64,000 bases of DNA, taken from positions 3,472,001 to 3,536,000 of the forward strand of contig NZ_JAKNTK010000001.1 of the NCBI RefSeq assembly GCF_022440805.1. Direction: 5' to 3'. A program made the position numbers and the translations under genes. The stretch comes from Holdemania massiliensis (GTDB lineage: Bacteria; Bacillota_I; Bacilli_A; Erysipelotrichales; Erysipelotrichaceae). Of this stretch, positions 7,876-17,067 are shown piece after piece. How positions within the stretch are numbered: position 1 is the stretch's first letter; each line of letters starts with the position of its first letter. The notes beneath the pieces are model-generated. The model worked only from the letters and a program-made list of their open reading frames with translations. It was not told the origin of the DNA and searched no databases.

Positions 7876-8665
7876 ACGTTTAACCAAGAAAGAACTTCGC
7901 CGGATTAATCTGCGTCACATGTTTGGTCTGCAGTTGGGGCATAACTACGAAAGAATGCAGGGAATGGGTTACTTCTATGCGATCCTGCCAGCGCTTAAAA
8001 AATTCTATGGGGATGATCCCGAAGCCTTGGACCGAGCCTGCCGGGCTCATATTCAATTTTACAACACCACTCCGCAAATGTCTGAAATCATCATTGGCAT
8101 GAATTTGGCCATTGAAGAGGAAGAAGGCATTGCCGCTCTGGAAACAGCGACTTCTCTGAAAACGGCTTTAATGGGTCCGTTTGCCGGGGTGGGCGATGTC
8201 ATCTTCGGCGTCATTGCCGGAACCATTTTCGGAGCCATCGCGGGCAACATGGCCATTGCCGGCAGTACCGCAGGCATGTGGATTTGGGTGGCTTGGAATA
8301 TCGCAGTCCTCTTCATGAGAACCAAGCTTTTCGACCTGGGCTATGCTCAAGGCGCCAAGCTGATTACTACAATGAAAGATCAATTAAATGCCATAACAAA
8401 TGGTGCTTCGATTCTAGGTTTGATCGTGGTTGGCGCCTTAATCCCTTCGGTTGTCAAATTGAAAATTCCATATACTTTCCAATCCGGCGAAGTCACGTTA
8501 TCCGTACAGGAAAATCTGGATAAAATTATGCCCTATTTACCACAGGTCGTCTTGGTCGTGCTGTGTTATCGGCTTTCCAAGGTGAAAGGCATGACGGCAG
8601 GAAAACTCATCTTTGTGGTGATGATCGGTGCAATTATCCTTTCTGCGCTGAAGGTGATCGGATGA
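7868..8665 (+). CDS. PTS mannose-family IID component
   Basis: A 265-residue EIID subunit. The N-terminal motif H-N-Y-E-R-M-Q-G-M-G-Y (near residue 25) and M-G-P-F-A-G-V-G-D near residue 105 are hallmarks of the family. Long hydrophobic segments follow, and the C-terminal part has the V-Q-E-N-L-D-K-I-M-P pattern. ATG 7868 follows TGGAGGTGAT and overlaps the 3' end of the IIC gene by 8 nt, giving translational coupling. IIC and IID together form the membrane channel, which needs an external IIA/IIB pair for phosphorylation. Confidence 0.93.
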   Translation: MNKRLTKKELRRINLRHMFGLQLGHNYERMQGMGYFYAILPALKKFYGDDPEALDRACRAHIQFYNTTPQMSEIIIGMNLAIEEEEGIAALETATSLKTALMGPFAGVGDVIFGVIAGTIFGAIAGNMAIAGSTAGMWIWVAWNIAVLFMRTKLFDLGYAQGAKLITTMKDQLNAITNGASILGLIVVGALIPSVVKLKIPYTFQSGEVTLSVQENLDKIMPYLPQVVLVVLCYRLSKVKGMTAGKLIFVVMIGAIILSALKVIG

Positions 8666-9372
8666 TGGAACGCAATCGTTACTTTGAAACTATTGAAAAT
8701 TTGCTGCAGCGATTAGAAAACAGCCAGCGGGAATCCATTCATCAGGCTGCCGCTTTCATCGCCGATGCAATCATGGCCGGCGGAATCCTGCAATCCTTCG
8801 GCAGCGGTCATTCTTATGCCGCAGCGATTGAGGTTGCGGGCCGGGCCGGCGGATTATTTGCAGCAAAAGTGATTAAAGATCCGGCGATGGGCATCTATGA
8901 AGTTCTTGAAGGCTCAGGTTCTATATTAATGCGGAAAGTCGAAGTCCTGCCTGAAGATGTGGTCATCATCATTTCCAATTCTGGCCGCAATCCTTTACCG
9001 ATTGAAATTGCAATGAAAGTAAAGGCGGTTGGCGCAAAACTGATCGTCGTTACTTCTCTGGATGCCTCCAAAAAACTAACCAGCCGTCATAGCAGCGGAA
9101 AGCGGTTATATGAATTCGCAGATGTAATCCTAGATAATCTGTCAGTCGAGGGTGACGCCGCTGTCGCTGTCGATGGGCTGCCGGTTAATATCTGCGGTAC
9201 CTCTTCCATCGCTGCTGCCGCGTTGCTTCAGGCAACCATTTTGGAAGCTGTTGAATTGATGTTAAAGCGAGGCTATACGCCGCCAGTTCGCCTCAGCGCC
9301 AATGTTGACGGTGGTACAGAACGCAGTCTGGAGATAGAAAAGCAATATAAACAGCGCATTTATCACCTTTAA
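8662..9372 (+). CDS. SIS-domain phosphosugar-binding protein
   Basis: A 236-residue cytoplasmic protein with a sugar isomerase (SIS) domain: F-G-S-G-H-S-Y-A near residue 40 and I-I-S-N-S-G-R-N-P-L-P near residue 105 are the phosphate-binding segments. It resembles the UPF0309-type sugar isomerase-domain proteins found with amino sugar PTS genes. ATG 8662 overlaps the IID stop (ATGA), with AAGGTGAT upstream. It probably isomerises or senses the sugar phosphate delivered by the PTS. A decayed copy of its 3' third lies at 15.61-15.82 kb. Confidence 0.88.
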   Translation: MMERNRYFETIENLLQRLENSQRESIHQAAAFIADAIMAGGILQSFGSGHSYAAAIEVAGRAGGLFAAKVIKDPAMGIYEVLEGSGSILMRKVEVLPEDVVIIISNSGRNPLPIEIAMKVKAVGAKLIVVTSLDASKKLTSRHSSGKRLYEFADVILDNLSVEGDAAVAVDGLPVNICGTSSIAAAALLQATILEAVELMLKRGYTPPVRLSANVDGGTERSLEIEKQYKQRIYHL

Positions 9373-9414
9373 GCTATTCTATTTCCAAGAAACATCCGTC
9401 AGGATTATCCTAAC

Positions 9415-9452
9415 GTGCTGAGTTCCTGTTAATCAGGATTTCAGCACTTTTT
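9415..9452 (+). terminator. Terminator of PTS-SIS operon (copy A)
   Basis: Stem GTGCTGA / TCAGCAC, with an inner TCCTG / CAGGA pairing, followed by TTTTT. It is identical to the hairpin at 15856-15893, and the 108 nt from 9403 to 9510 match 15844 to 15951 base for base. Confidence 0.85.
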
Positions 9453-10020
9453 ATTCATTTCTTTCGATTATCTCACATTCATGAAACCGCATAAATCGAT
9501 CCAATGTCCGGTCTAAAACTGCTCGCAGCACCTGACACTCACGGATCCGCAGCTCCCATCAGAATTGCTTTACTATCAGTTTTTCTCTGTCAATTTGTTT
9601 TCCAGCATAATCCGGTCGACAAAGTGCTGCTCTATCAATCGTCGATCCCACAAGACATTGTTCAGCGGCCCTGAAATTCCATACGTTTCCAATACACGTG
9701 CGCTTTCCAGTAAGTATCATATTTCCCTCACTGCATAAAACGTTTGGTTCCATTCTTCAATGTTAACCTGAAAAATCCCTTCTTGTCCCAATAAGAGCTC
9801 AAACACTTTCTGGCATAATGTTTCCAGCTGCTATTTACAGTATCCGTAAACCTTAGTCTGCGGCGCTAAATCAGCATTACGTCCGCAGATATTCATCAGG
9901 CCCAGCTGCCAGATCATCGCAAAAACCATAGCTTGAATATGCCAGCGACATAGGGGCCTGAAAGTTCCTGCCCCAATACAAAGAATTATAAAATTTGTTT
10001 TCCGATTAGTGTAATTCCAG
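9451..10020 (-). pseudogene. Decayed ycaQ-like glycosylase copy
   Basis: Minus-strand remnant of the intact gene at 15892-17067. The 3' end matches almost perfectly (9451-9523 versus 15892-15964). Further in, about 87 nt (counterpart of roughly 16075-16165) and about 490 nt (roughly 16355-16847) are deleted and many frameshifts and stops have accumulated. Homology resumes at the region encoding the family's Q-x-D segment and ends with a changed start codon near 10020; it continues into the leader to about 10076. It cannot encode a functional protein. Confidence 0.88.
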
Positions 10021-10092
10021 AATTCCGTCTTTTATTGCTTCCAGTTAATCACAATACAGAGTTTTTCCAAGTCCTATTTTAAAAAAAATTGC

Positions 10093-10590
10093 CTATAATA
10101 GTTCTTTCAGTTCCGCAATTCTCTTGTTGATGTCCTCCGATTCTTTCCGACAGTTCAGAAAATCTTCCTCAACCTCAACCTGTTTATCCCAAGCACCGAT
10201 ATGGAGTCCTTCGGCAATGACGGAATCGCCTTCTTCCAATAAGAAATTCGTGAACTTTAATTCCACATCTGTTTGTTGAACACGCACAACACAAACTGAA
10301 GTTGGACTTCCATAATGCATCAATCGAACGCCGGGTTTGATGTTCAGCGCTGCAGTCCAATTACCTTCTGCCAGCTGAACAGGCAGCCCCGAGGTACATT
10401 GCAGAACGTTTCCGGTTTCCAGTACGATTTGTATCCCTTGATTTTCATAAAAAGTGATGACATTACGAATCCGTGCAGCCTGCGAAAAAGTCATAATCCG
10501 ATCTCCTATTCGAACATCACACGCTGCTCTTTGAGTGCCGTCTTCCATTTGAATTCGTGCTGAACAACTAAAGTTCCCTTGCATATTCAT
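10093..10590 (-). CDS. Stand-alone Hint-like domain protein
   Basis: A 165-residue protein resembling a bare Hint (hedgehog/intein) fold. Cys9 is followed by A-R-I-Q-M-E-D-G-T-Q and C-D-V-R-I-G-D-R-I, like the N-terminal splicing block (cysteine, strand, D-G-T, V-G-D). The segment N-I-K-P-G-V-R-L resembles the block before the conserved His region, and V-I-A-E-G-L-H-I-G-A-W-D the C-terminal block. No terminal His-Asn splicing pair and no N-extein are present; a short charged helix closes the protein. ATG 10590 follows AAAGGAG. It lies between two pseudogenes and is intact, so it is probably expressed. Function unknown; the Hint call is by pattern only. Confidence 0.6.
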   Translation of the reverse strand: MNMQGNFSCSARIQMEDGTQRAACDVRIGDRIMTFSQAARIRNVITFYENQGIQIVLETGNVLQCTSGLPVQLAEGNWTAALNIKPGVRLMHYGSPTSVCVVRVQQTDVELKFTNFLLEEGDSVIAEGLHIGAWDKQVEVEEDFLNCRKESEDINKRIAELKELL

Positions 10591-10639
10591 CTTCTATTTC
10601 TCCTTTACCTGTTTTTTTATCAAACTTTCCATCTGAATC

Positions 10640-11175
10640 CAAGGGTGTGCCGGTTAAGAACATTGTCGTTATTTTCCTTTTTCACTCCCTTGTTGATGCA
10701 GAAGATATTGCATTTTTATCGTGTCATTATCAATTGTAGCCGACCTGCCGCAACCCCATTGGCAAGGCAGCAATACTGATATGCATAAATCTTCTTAAAT
10801 TCCTTTGCAATCAAAATCCCTTCAATGATTTCAGCCGAAACGGAAGAAATGATGAAATGCTCAGCTTCAATATGCTGCCAGCCCTATTCGCTAACTCACC
10901 AAACTCCCTCCCCTGCCAGGATACAGCTTTCCATTCTTGCCTGAATTGACAAAATCACTACAGCGAATCAGTTCCATTCGATTCGCCTTGTTAAGCATCA
11001 TGTACATATGCGTCAGAATTCCGTCCCTCTTCTGACTTTCTGCCAAAACAGTGACTTCATTTCAGAACTGTACCGATTCAATATTCATGGATGGAATAAA
11101 ACTGAATTCCTGCATATCCTTAAGTGATAGAGTTCTATCAAAATCACAAATGATTTCACGGTTCGTTATTCTCAA
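10640..11175 (-). pseudogene. Decayed HAD-family phosphatase copy
   Basis: Minus-strand remnant of the intact HAD gene at 18813-19664. Alignable sequence runs from the start codon region (11173-11175, matching the TTG start at 19664) through the segment encoding the lipid- or sugar-proximal cap, to about 10640. It has frameshifts and scattered deletions, and the C-terminal part including the G-D-G motif region is missing. Clear matching stretches include those at 10790-10860 and 11000-11130. No ribosome site or open frame survives. Confidence 0.85.
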
Positions 11176-11246
11176 AAACCATCCCTCATTTCCTGCTTTT
11201 CATTGTAGCATTATTTTTAACATTTCTCCATGACCTCCTATATCAC

Positions 11247-11283
11247 AAAAAAAAACGGTATACAATGAAATCAGTCTACCGTT
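11247..11283 (-). terminator. Terminator of the FMN/FAD reductase gene
   Basis: On the minus strand the stem AACGGTA / TACCGTT encloses a 16-nt loop and is followed by nine T. It lies 17 nt beyond the stop codon at 11300. Confidence 0.85.
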
Positions 11284-11299
11284 CTTTCTTTATATTTCC

Positions 11300-13066
11300 T
11301 TATTTTCCAGCTATATAATCCAGAGCTGAAGCTGCAGCAATCCGACCGAAGACAACAACATCCGTTACTGCATTGCCGCCCAGACGGTTTCCACCATGAA
11401 CGCCGCCAGTTACTTCTCCTGCTGCATACAATCCCGGAATGGCCTGTCCTTCAGCATTTAAGACCTCGGCCTGCGGATTGATCCGGACACCACCCATGCA
11501 ATGATGGATTCCCGGCGCAATTTTCGCTGCATAATACGGACCTTCCGCCAGATCATATTGAGTCTGATCCAGACCTTCGCGCTGGAAATCCGAATCCTCA
11601 GCATTCTTAACATAGGTGCTCCAATTTGCAAGTGTCTCACTAAGGGCTGCCGGATCGACCTCCATCGCTGCTGCCAGTTCTTCCGCAGTTTCACCTTTGA
11701 CCATATATCCCTTTTCCACGTATCCCTGCACAACCTTGGAATCATCATACATTGCCTGATCCACGATCAGCCAGGCGAACGAGCCTTCTTCTGCAATGAC
11801 ACCGGCTGAAACCACATCGCGTGTCAGCAGTTCGTTGATAAAACGCTTCCCGCCGGCATTGACCAAAATTGCCCCATCGCCGCGCAGACTTTCAGAAATC
11901 AGATAACCGTCAGCCTGAATGACCGTTGGATGAATCTGGATCTGATCCATATCCACAAAATCAGCGCCAATGGCAGTTAAGAATGCAATCGCATCCCCTT
12001 CCACTGTCGGAGAGCAAGTAGATACATAACCAGCCAGATCCGGACGGTACTGCGTAACCAGATCCAAATTTCCGCCGAAGCCGCCAGTGCTGACAACCAC
12101 CGCATCCGCATGAAGGGTATACTCTGTGTTTTCACCCTTAGCCTGAACTCCGGTTACTACTCCATTATCCAAGATGAGCGTATCAACTTCAGCATTGTAA
12201 ATCACTTCAATATTTAACGCTTTCAGCTGTTCCTGGAACTTTTCCACCAGATAAGTCCCAACCGGAATGACTTTGCCTTCCGCATCAACCGGACGATGAG
12301 ACCGCATATTGGTTGCCCCACCGGCAAATTTAATACTGGTCAGATTGGCTCCGAATGAATCCAGCCAATCGATCGCCGCTGCAGAATTCTCCGCCAGCGT
12401 TTTGACCAATTCCGGATTGTTTAACTGATGTCCGCCTTCCATTGTATCCTGAATGAAGACTTCAACCGAATCCTCAATTCCCTGTTCCTTCTGATAATGC
12501 GTTTCAGCAGCGTTCATGCCGCCGGTAGCCCGTGAGGTATTGCCTCCCACTGCGGCACCTTTTTCTACCAGAATCACCTGATGACCAGCCTGGGCAATCG
12601 AAATGGCAGCGCTCATTCCGGCTCCGCCGGCACCGACAACGACAATTTCTGTCGTTTTTTCCACTGTGGATGTTTCCTTCTCTACTTGTTTTGGTGTTAA
12701 GGCTGTCGGATCTACACCGGCAGCCTGCAGAGCTGCATTCACAGCCTGAATCAGCCCCTCCGATGAACGGGTAGCGCCGGAAATCCCATCGACCTGAGTA
12801 GACTGAACTTCCAGCATGCGGCCGACCAGAACCTCAATCGCAGAACCACCGACCGTCGGTGTTTCCTTCTCGGCACTCACTTCAATCGATTCGATTTTCT
12901 CAGCTGACAAAGTCACGACGGCACTGATTTCCCCGCCGTATCCGTTGGCCTTGCCTTCGTAAGTTCCCGCAGGCATTCCTGTTGACGTCTGCGGCTTCTG
13001 TGTCTGACAGCCAAACAAACTCAGCATCAGCAAGAAGCCTAAAATCATTGAACACGCTTTCTTCAT
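11300..13066 (-). CDS. Exported FMN-binding fumarate-reductase-like lipoprotein
   Basis: A 588-residue exported flavin-dependent reductase. From this start there is a lipobox (L-F-G-C, Cys20), then an FMN-binding domain (residues about 32-112) with D-G-I-S-G-A-T-R, in which Thr99 would carry covalent FMN. A FAD_binding_2 domain follows, with G-A-G-G-A-G-M near residue 140 and the C-terminal G-G-V-H-G-G-N-R-L-G-G-N-A. This is the architecture of fumarate, urocanate and acrylate-type reductases that accept electrons at the cell surface. ATG 13066 follows GGAGGGAAG; the frame extends upstream without one. It is followed on the same strand by nothing and preceded by a histidine kinase gene whose response regulator is divergent, so it is probably induced by its substrate. 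No ApbE flavin transferase gene is in the window. Confidence 0.9.
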   Translation of the reverse strand: MKKACSMILGFLLMLSLFGCQTQKPQTSTGMPAGTYEGKANGYGGEISAVVTLSAEKIESIEVSAEKETPTVGGSAIEVLVGRMLEVQSTQVDGISGATRSSEGLIQAVNAALQAAGVDPTALTPKQVEKETSTVEKTTEIVVVGAGGAGMSAAISIAQAGHQVILVEKGAAVGGNTSRATGGMNAAETHYQKEQGIEDSVEVFIQDTMEGGHQLNNPELVKTLAENSAAAIDWLDSFGANLTSIKFAGGATNMRSHRPVDAEGKVIPVGTYLVEKFQEQLKALNIEVIYNAEVDTLILDNGVVTGVQAKGENTEYTLHADAVVVSTGGFGGNLDLVTQYRPDLAGYVSTCSPTVEGDAIAFLTAIGADFVDMDQIQIHPTVIQADGYLISESLRGDGAILVNAGGKRFINELLTRDVVSAGVIAEEGSFAWLIVDQAMYDDSKVVQGYVEKGYMVKGETAEELAAAMEVDPAALSETLANWSTYVKNAEDSDFQREGLDQTQYDLAEGPYYAAKIAPGIHHCMGGVRINPQAEVLNAEGQAIPGLYAAGEVTGGVHGGNRLGGNAVTDVVVFGRIAAASALDYIAGK

Positions 13067-13141
13067 TTCTTCCCTCCATTTGTGAATTCTATCACACTGA
13101 TTATTGTAACAGCGAGTTCTGAATAAATTGTGAATCAAATC

Positions 13142-14779
13142 TTAAAGTCTGTTCATAATTCCCGAGAGCGGCAGCCGAATGACAAACCGCGTCCCTTGTC
13201 CGAGCGCACTTTCACACTGAAGTGTTCCGCCTAGATTTTGTACAAGCCGCCAAACAACGGTTAGTCCAAGCCCGGTCCCTTCCTGTTCTGACTTTGTCGT
13301 AAAAAACGGTGTATAGATCTTTTCCAGCGTTTCCTCATCCATGCCTTTCCCATTATCCTGAATCTGCAAAACAGCCTCGTTGTCCAATCGAAATAAAGAA
13401 ACAACAATCTCTCCGCGATCCGTAATGGCTTGAAAAGCATTATTCAGCAGATTGATTAAAATCTGACTGATCATACGCTTATTGCCCTCGATCAAGCATA
13501 ATTCATTGGTTATTTCGGTGTATAGTACGATCCGTTTGGGGACCAAATGCTTCAGGAAACGAAGATTTTCTTGAATAGCTTCATTAAAATCAATCATTTC
13601 CAGACTATCTTGAACACTTTCCTGACGGACATAATCCTTAAGCTGATTAGAGAATTCGCCGCAGTTGATCAGTGTTTGTTTCAACTGCACAGCGATTTGA
13701 CGGGATGTTTCATCTTCAAGCTCATCCACCAATACATCACTGTACAGCAGCGCTGGTGTCAACAAATTATTCAATTCGTGGGCAATTGTACCGCTGAGGA
13801 CGCCCAGCGTCTGCAGCTTGTCATATTTTTGTATCTGCATTTCCTGAGCCTGGAATTTCTCATTCATGCGGGTAAATTCCTCCGTGTATTCCAGCACCAA
13901 TTCGAGCTTTTCCTTCTTCCGTTTTTCCTGCTGCCAAAAGAAGATCAGTGCGGCAAAACTGACAGCAATCAGACCGGCCAACAGCGAAGAATAAAGCAAC
14001 AGAAGCTGAATCGGCCGAACTACCTCACGATAATCCATCACATTGGTTCCGACGAAGCGATGACCGTCAATCGTTACAGAAGCATAGCTGATCAATTTCT
14101 TAGCTTTTCCTTCCTCCGGCCGATCCCACCAATAAGAAGTGACGATATCGCAGCCATTGGGCTGACTGTACTGGTGGATCAAAAGCTGTCCCACATCATC
14201 CGGATCCAGCTGCGGATATTGGCGTATCCGGCCTTTGAAAGAATCCAGACCGATCTGTGAAGGAGCGGGATGCATAATTAAAATCCCATTTTCATCCTTC
14301 ATCGCACAGTAGCCATTTTTCCCCAACTGCACCGGCCTGAGAATTTGATCATACACCAAGGAAAGCCGGATGCTCATCTGGGCAGTTTTTCCCATCAGCG
14401 GTTTCTGAATTCTCAGCAGATAATCGCTGCCGGTCAAATCCCAGCCGGTAATCTCTGCCGGCCCTAATTGACTTTCCGTCTGAGTCTGGATCGTAATCTG
14501 TTCCTGCTCACAACTGTATTGCTTGGCAATGGTATCTGCTTCTTCTCTCGTCAATTCTTGATCCATAAAAAGCATATCCATCGCTTCCATCCTGGATTCG
14601 AAATAGTATTTCATCGCGGCCATGTTATTTTCGGCGATGATGATCATTTTGTCCATTTCCTGGTTCACAATAATCTTTTCAAAATAAGCAGCCAGTCCTG
14701 TGATGGCAGAAGTCATGATCAGCAGGACCGCGATTAAAAGGATCCAATAGATTTTTCCATTCGTCTTTTTCATTGCCAT
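13142..14779 (-). CDS. Membrane sensor histidine kinase
   Basis: A 545-residue sensor kinase. A transmembrane helix (about residues 11-33), an extracytoplasmic Cache-like sensor (about 35-255), a second helix (257-282), a coiled linker, then the HisKA segment with phospho-acceptor His334 in A-H-E-L-N-N, and a HATPase domain with N-box N-L-L-N-N-A-F, G1 D-N-G-K-G-M and G2 G-T-G-L-G-L. The H-E-L-N-N type and the sensor resemble dicarboxylate-sensing kinases. Its gene ends 75 nt before the reductase lipoprotein gene on the same strand and is divergent from the regulator gene. It probably senses the reductase substrate outside the cell. The start may be ATG 14779 or 14773. Confidence 0.92.
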   Translation of the reverse strand: MAMKKTNGKIYWILLIAVLLIMTSAITGLAAYFEKIIVNQEMDKMIIIAENNMAAMKYYFESRMEAMDMLFMDQELTREEADTIAKQYSCEQEQITIQTQTESQLGPAEITGWDLTGSDYLLRIQKPLMGKTAQMSIRLSLVYDQILRPVQLGKNGYCAMKDENGILIMHPAPSQIGLDSFKGRIRQYPQLDPDDVGQLLIHQYSQPNGCDIVTSYWWDRPEEGKAKKLISYASVTIDGHRFVGTNVMDYREVVRPIQLLLLYSSLLAGLIAVSFAALIFFWQQEKRKKEKLELVLEYTEEFTRMNEKFQAQEMQIQKYDKLQTLGVLSGTIAHELNNLLTPALLYSDVLVDELEDETSRQIAVQLKQTLINCGEFSNQLKDYVRQESVQDSLEMIDFNEAIQENLRFLKHLVPKRIVLYTEITNELCLIEGNKRMISQILINLLNNAFQAITDRGEIVVSLFRLDNEAVLQIQDNGKGMDEETLEKIYTPFFTTKSEQEGTGLGLTVVWRLVQNLGGTLQCESALGQGTRFVIRLPLSGIMNRL

Positions 14780-14832
14780 TTCTCCCGGTTTGTTATTTAA
14801 TTATTATATACTAGAAAAAGTGAAGGGAAATC

Positions 14833-15510
14833 ATGAATCGTATACTCGTTGTGGATGATGACAAAGAAATACAGACCGCCTTACACCTCGTCAGCCGAAA
14901 TGAAGATTTTCAGCTGATCAGTGCTTTCAGTATTGAACAGGCTCGCCAGCTTTTGAATTCAACACAGTTTGATCTGATTTTGTTGGATATCATGCTGCCG
15001 GACGGGAATGGTTTTGATCTGCTTCAAACGATTCGGGATTTTAAAATAACAACGCCCGTACTCTGTCTTTCCAGCAAAGATGACGAAGCGTTTAAAGTCG
15101 CAGGACTGGGAATTGGCGCCGATGATTATATGACTAAACCGTTTTCTGTCAGCCTGCTTAAATCCAAGATCAAGGCGCTGATTCGCAGAAGCACCGTTTA
15201 CGCACAGCCTGCCGCTATGCTTAGCTGCGGTGATTTCATCTATGATCCGCAGAAAATGATTATCCGTCAAAACGATCGGGAACTTGATTTGACCTCCAAG
15301 GAGCTTCAGGTTTTGCGGCTTTTCCTGGAACATCCCAACCAGGTATTCACTAAAGAACAGATTTATTTCCAGGTATGGAATAATAATGTTGTCGATGATA
15401 ATACGATTACGGTTTATATTAAACGGCTGAGGAATAAAATTGAGAAGGATCCTTCTTCTCCGCAGCATTTGATCACCGTATGGGGGATCGGCTACAAATT
15501 CAAACTCTGA
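14833..15510 (+). CDS. OmpR-family response regulator
   Basis: A 225-residue response regulator. The receiver domain has acidic pocket D8-D9-D10, phospho-acceptor Asp52 in L-L-D-I-M-L-P-D-G, and the conserved Lys in M-T-K-P-F. The C-terminal winged helix (about residues 128-225) has the OmpR signature L-T-S-K-E-L-Q-V-L-R and V-Y-I-K-R-L-R-N-K-I. It is divergent from the histidine kinase gene with only 53 nt between starts, so one region controls both. The probable target is the reductase gene beside the kinase. Confidence 0.93.
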   Translation: MNRILVVDDDKEIQTALHLVSRNEDFQLISAFSIEQARQLLNSTQFDLILLDIMLPDGNGFDLLQTIRDFKITTPVLCLSSKDDEAFKVAGLGIGADDYMTKPFSVSLLKSKIKALIRRSTVYAQPAAMLSCGDFIYDPQKMIIRQNDRELDLTSKELQVLRLFLEHPNQVFTKEQIYFQVWNNNVVDDNTITVYIKRLRNKIEKDPSSPQHLITVWGIGYKFKL

Positions 15511-15607
15511 GCTGATACGCTTCTCATCAGACATAATAATTCACCTTGCCAATTATAAATCTTGATTTCTCAGATCACCCAGTTTCGCAAAAGTGAAAAA
15601 AGAGGAG

Positions 15608-15824
15608 CTGTTTGAATTTACAGTGTAATTTTGGATAATCTGTCGGTCGAGGGTGACGCCGCTGTCGATAGACTGCTGATTAATATCTGCAAGTGCTCTT
15701 CCATCGCTGCTGCGTTGCTTTAAACAGTCATTTTAGAAATTGTTGAATTGATATTAAAGCGCGGCAATACGTCGTCGGTTCATCTCAGCGCCAATGTTGA
15801 CGGCGATACAGAACGTAGTCCAAG
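15608..15824 (+). pseudogene. Fragment of the SIS-domain gene
   Basis: Plus-strand remnant of the 3' third of the gene at 8662-9372 (counterpart about 9107-9325). Long matching stretches include those around 15640-15665 and 15780-15805. It has small deletions and a changed frame, and the last ~60 nt, including the stop, are deleted so that it joins directly to the shared terminator. Nothing of the 5' two-thirds is visible upstream, where the response regulator gene ends at 15510. Confidence 0.88.
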
Positions 15825-15855
15825 AAACACCTGTCAGTCTTTTGATTATCCTAAC

Positions 15856-15893
15856 GTGCTGAGTTCCTGTTAATCAGGATTTCAGCACTTTTT
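15856..15893 (+). terminator. Shared hairpin (copy B)
   Basis: Same stem-loop as at 9415-9452 (GTGCTGA / TCAGCAC, then TTTTT). Here the upstream gene is only the SIS fragment. The hairpin directly abuts the 3' end of the intact ycaQ-like gene and may now end transcription of both strands. Confidence 0.75.
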
Positions 15894-17067
15894 ATTCATT
15901 TCTTTCGATTATCTCACATTCATGAAACCGCATAAATCGATCCAATGTCCGATCTAAAGCTGTCCGCAGCGCTTGACTGTCACGGATCTGCGGCTCCCGC
16001 CAGAATTGCTTTACAATCAATTTTTTCTCTGCCGGTTTGCTTTCCAGTGCAATTCGGCCGACAAAGCGTTCTCCCCACAAAACAGGCAGCACATAACTGT
16101 CATACTTTCGCTGCGCTTTCGGTGTATAAATTTCCCATTTATATTGGAAACCAAACAGCTGCTCGATCAGCCGACGGTCCCATAAGGCATTGTCCAGCGG
16201 GCCCAGAAATTCCATACGTCTGCGATACGAGGTTTCCTCACGTGCATTTTCCAGAAAGGGGCGTGTTTCCCTTACTGCATAAAGCGTCTGATCCCATCCT
16301 TCAACGTTAACCGGAAAGATCCGTTCTTGTCTCAATAAGAGCTCAAATGCTTTCTGCCGCTCAGCACTTTTCATTTTCTCTATTCCCAGCCAGGCGTCGG
16401 AAGGACGGTTCCAGCATAAGCCTAAGGCACGAATCCGACGTTCAATCCGCCAAGCATAATACTCTGTTTCATCAGGAAAAGGATCGGATAGTGGATCTAA
16501 TCCGGGAAATCGTTTTTCTGTCAGCTGATAGTATCGAATTGTTCCCTGACGATGGTGAATCACCACCTCACCCCGATAAAGCATCATTTCCAAAGCCACA
16601 GCCGCCAGCGAAGCTGTTCTTCCCCATACCCAAACCAGATTTTCGTTCCAATTCACATCTTGAGAACAAATAACCGGATGGGTCTGCATAAAAGCTTTTA
16701 CAGCTTGAATCGCAGTTTCAATTTGTTCAGTCACACGATGATATTCCATCGCTCTTCGACGTGTTCGGGCAAATTTAGGATAATCCCTTTGTGGATAAAT
16801 CGCCATGTTTTTATCGAGGGCATCAATTAGCTGACAATCTTTGTATAATAACGTTTCCAACTGCTGTTTACGGTATCCGCGAACCCTGGCCTGCAGCACC
16901 AAATCAGCATTACGTCCGCAGATATCAATCGGATCGAATTGGAGGCAGCCCAATTGATGAATCAACATCAAAATATCAGCTTTAGTATGCCAACGATAAG
17001 GTCCCGACAATCCTTGCCACTGCACATAGAATTGACAAGCTTGCTTCTGAGTTAATGTATAGTCCAT
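15892..17067 (-). CDS. ycaQ: YcaQ/AlkX-type winged-helix DNA glycosylase
   Basis: A 391-residue protein of the HTH_42 (YcaQ/AlkZ/AlkX) family, which removes alkylated bases and unhooks interstrand crosslinks. The N-terminal part has Q43-F-D45, the Q-x-D catalytic pattern of the AlkX branch, in L-Q-F-D-P-I-D. The C-terminal half has the family segment G-P-L-D-N-A-L-W-D-R and Y-D-S-Y-V-L-P-V-L-W-G. ATG 17067 is chosen because GATGAGG lies at a good distance; an in-frame ATG at 17082 overlaps that site. The length fits the family. It is the intact copy of the gene whose remnant lies at 9451-10020. Confidence 0.85.
   Translation of the reverse strand: MDYTLTQKQACQFYVQWQGLSGPYRWHTKADILMLIHQLGCLQFDPIDICGRNADLVLQARVRGYRKQQLETLLYKDCQLIDALDKNMAIYPQRDYPKFARTRRRAMEYHRVTEQIETAIQAVKAFMQTHPVICSQDVNWNENLVWVWGRTASLAAVALEMMLYRGEVVIHHRQGTIRYYQLTEKRFPGLDPLSDPFPDETEYYAWRIERRIRALGLCWNRPSDAWLGIEKMKSAERQKAFELLLRQERIFPVNVEGWDQTLYAVRETRPFLENAREETSYRRRMEFLGPLDNALWDRRLIEQLFGFQYKWEIYTPKAQRKYDSYVLPVLWGERFVGRIALESKPAEKKLIVKQFWREPQIRDSQALRTALDRTLDRFMRFHECEIIERNE

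Noticed and set aside
9559..9753. 64-codon minus-strand open frame
   Set aside because: Part of the decayed ycaQ copy, not a gene of its own.
13547..14260. 237-codon plus-strand open frame
   Set aside because: Antisense to the histidine kinase gene; composition follows from kinase codons.
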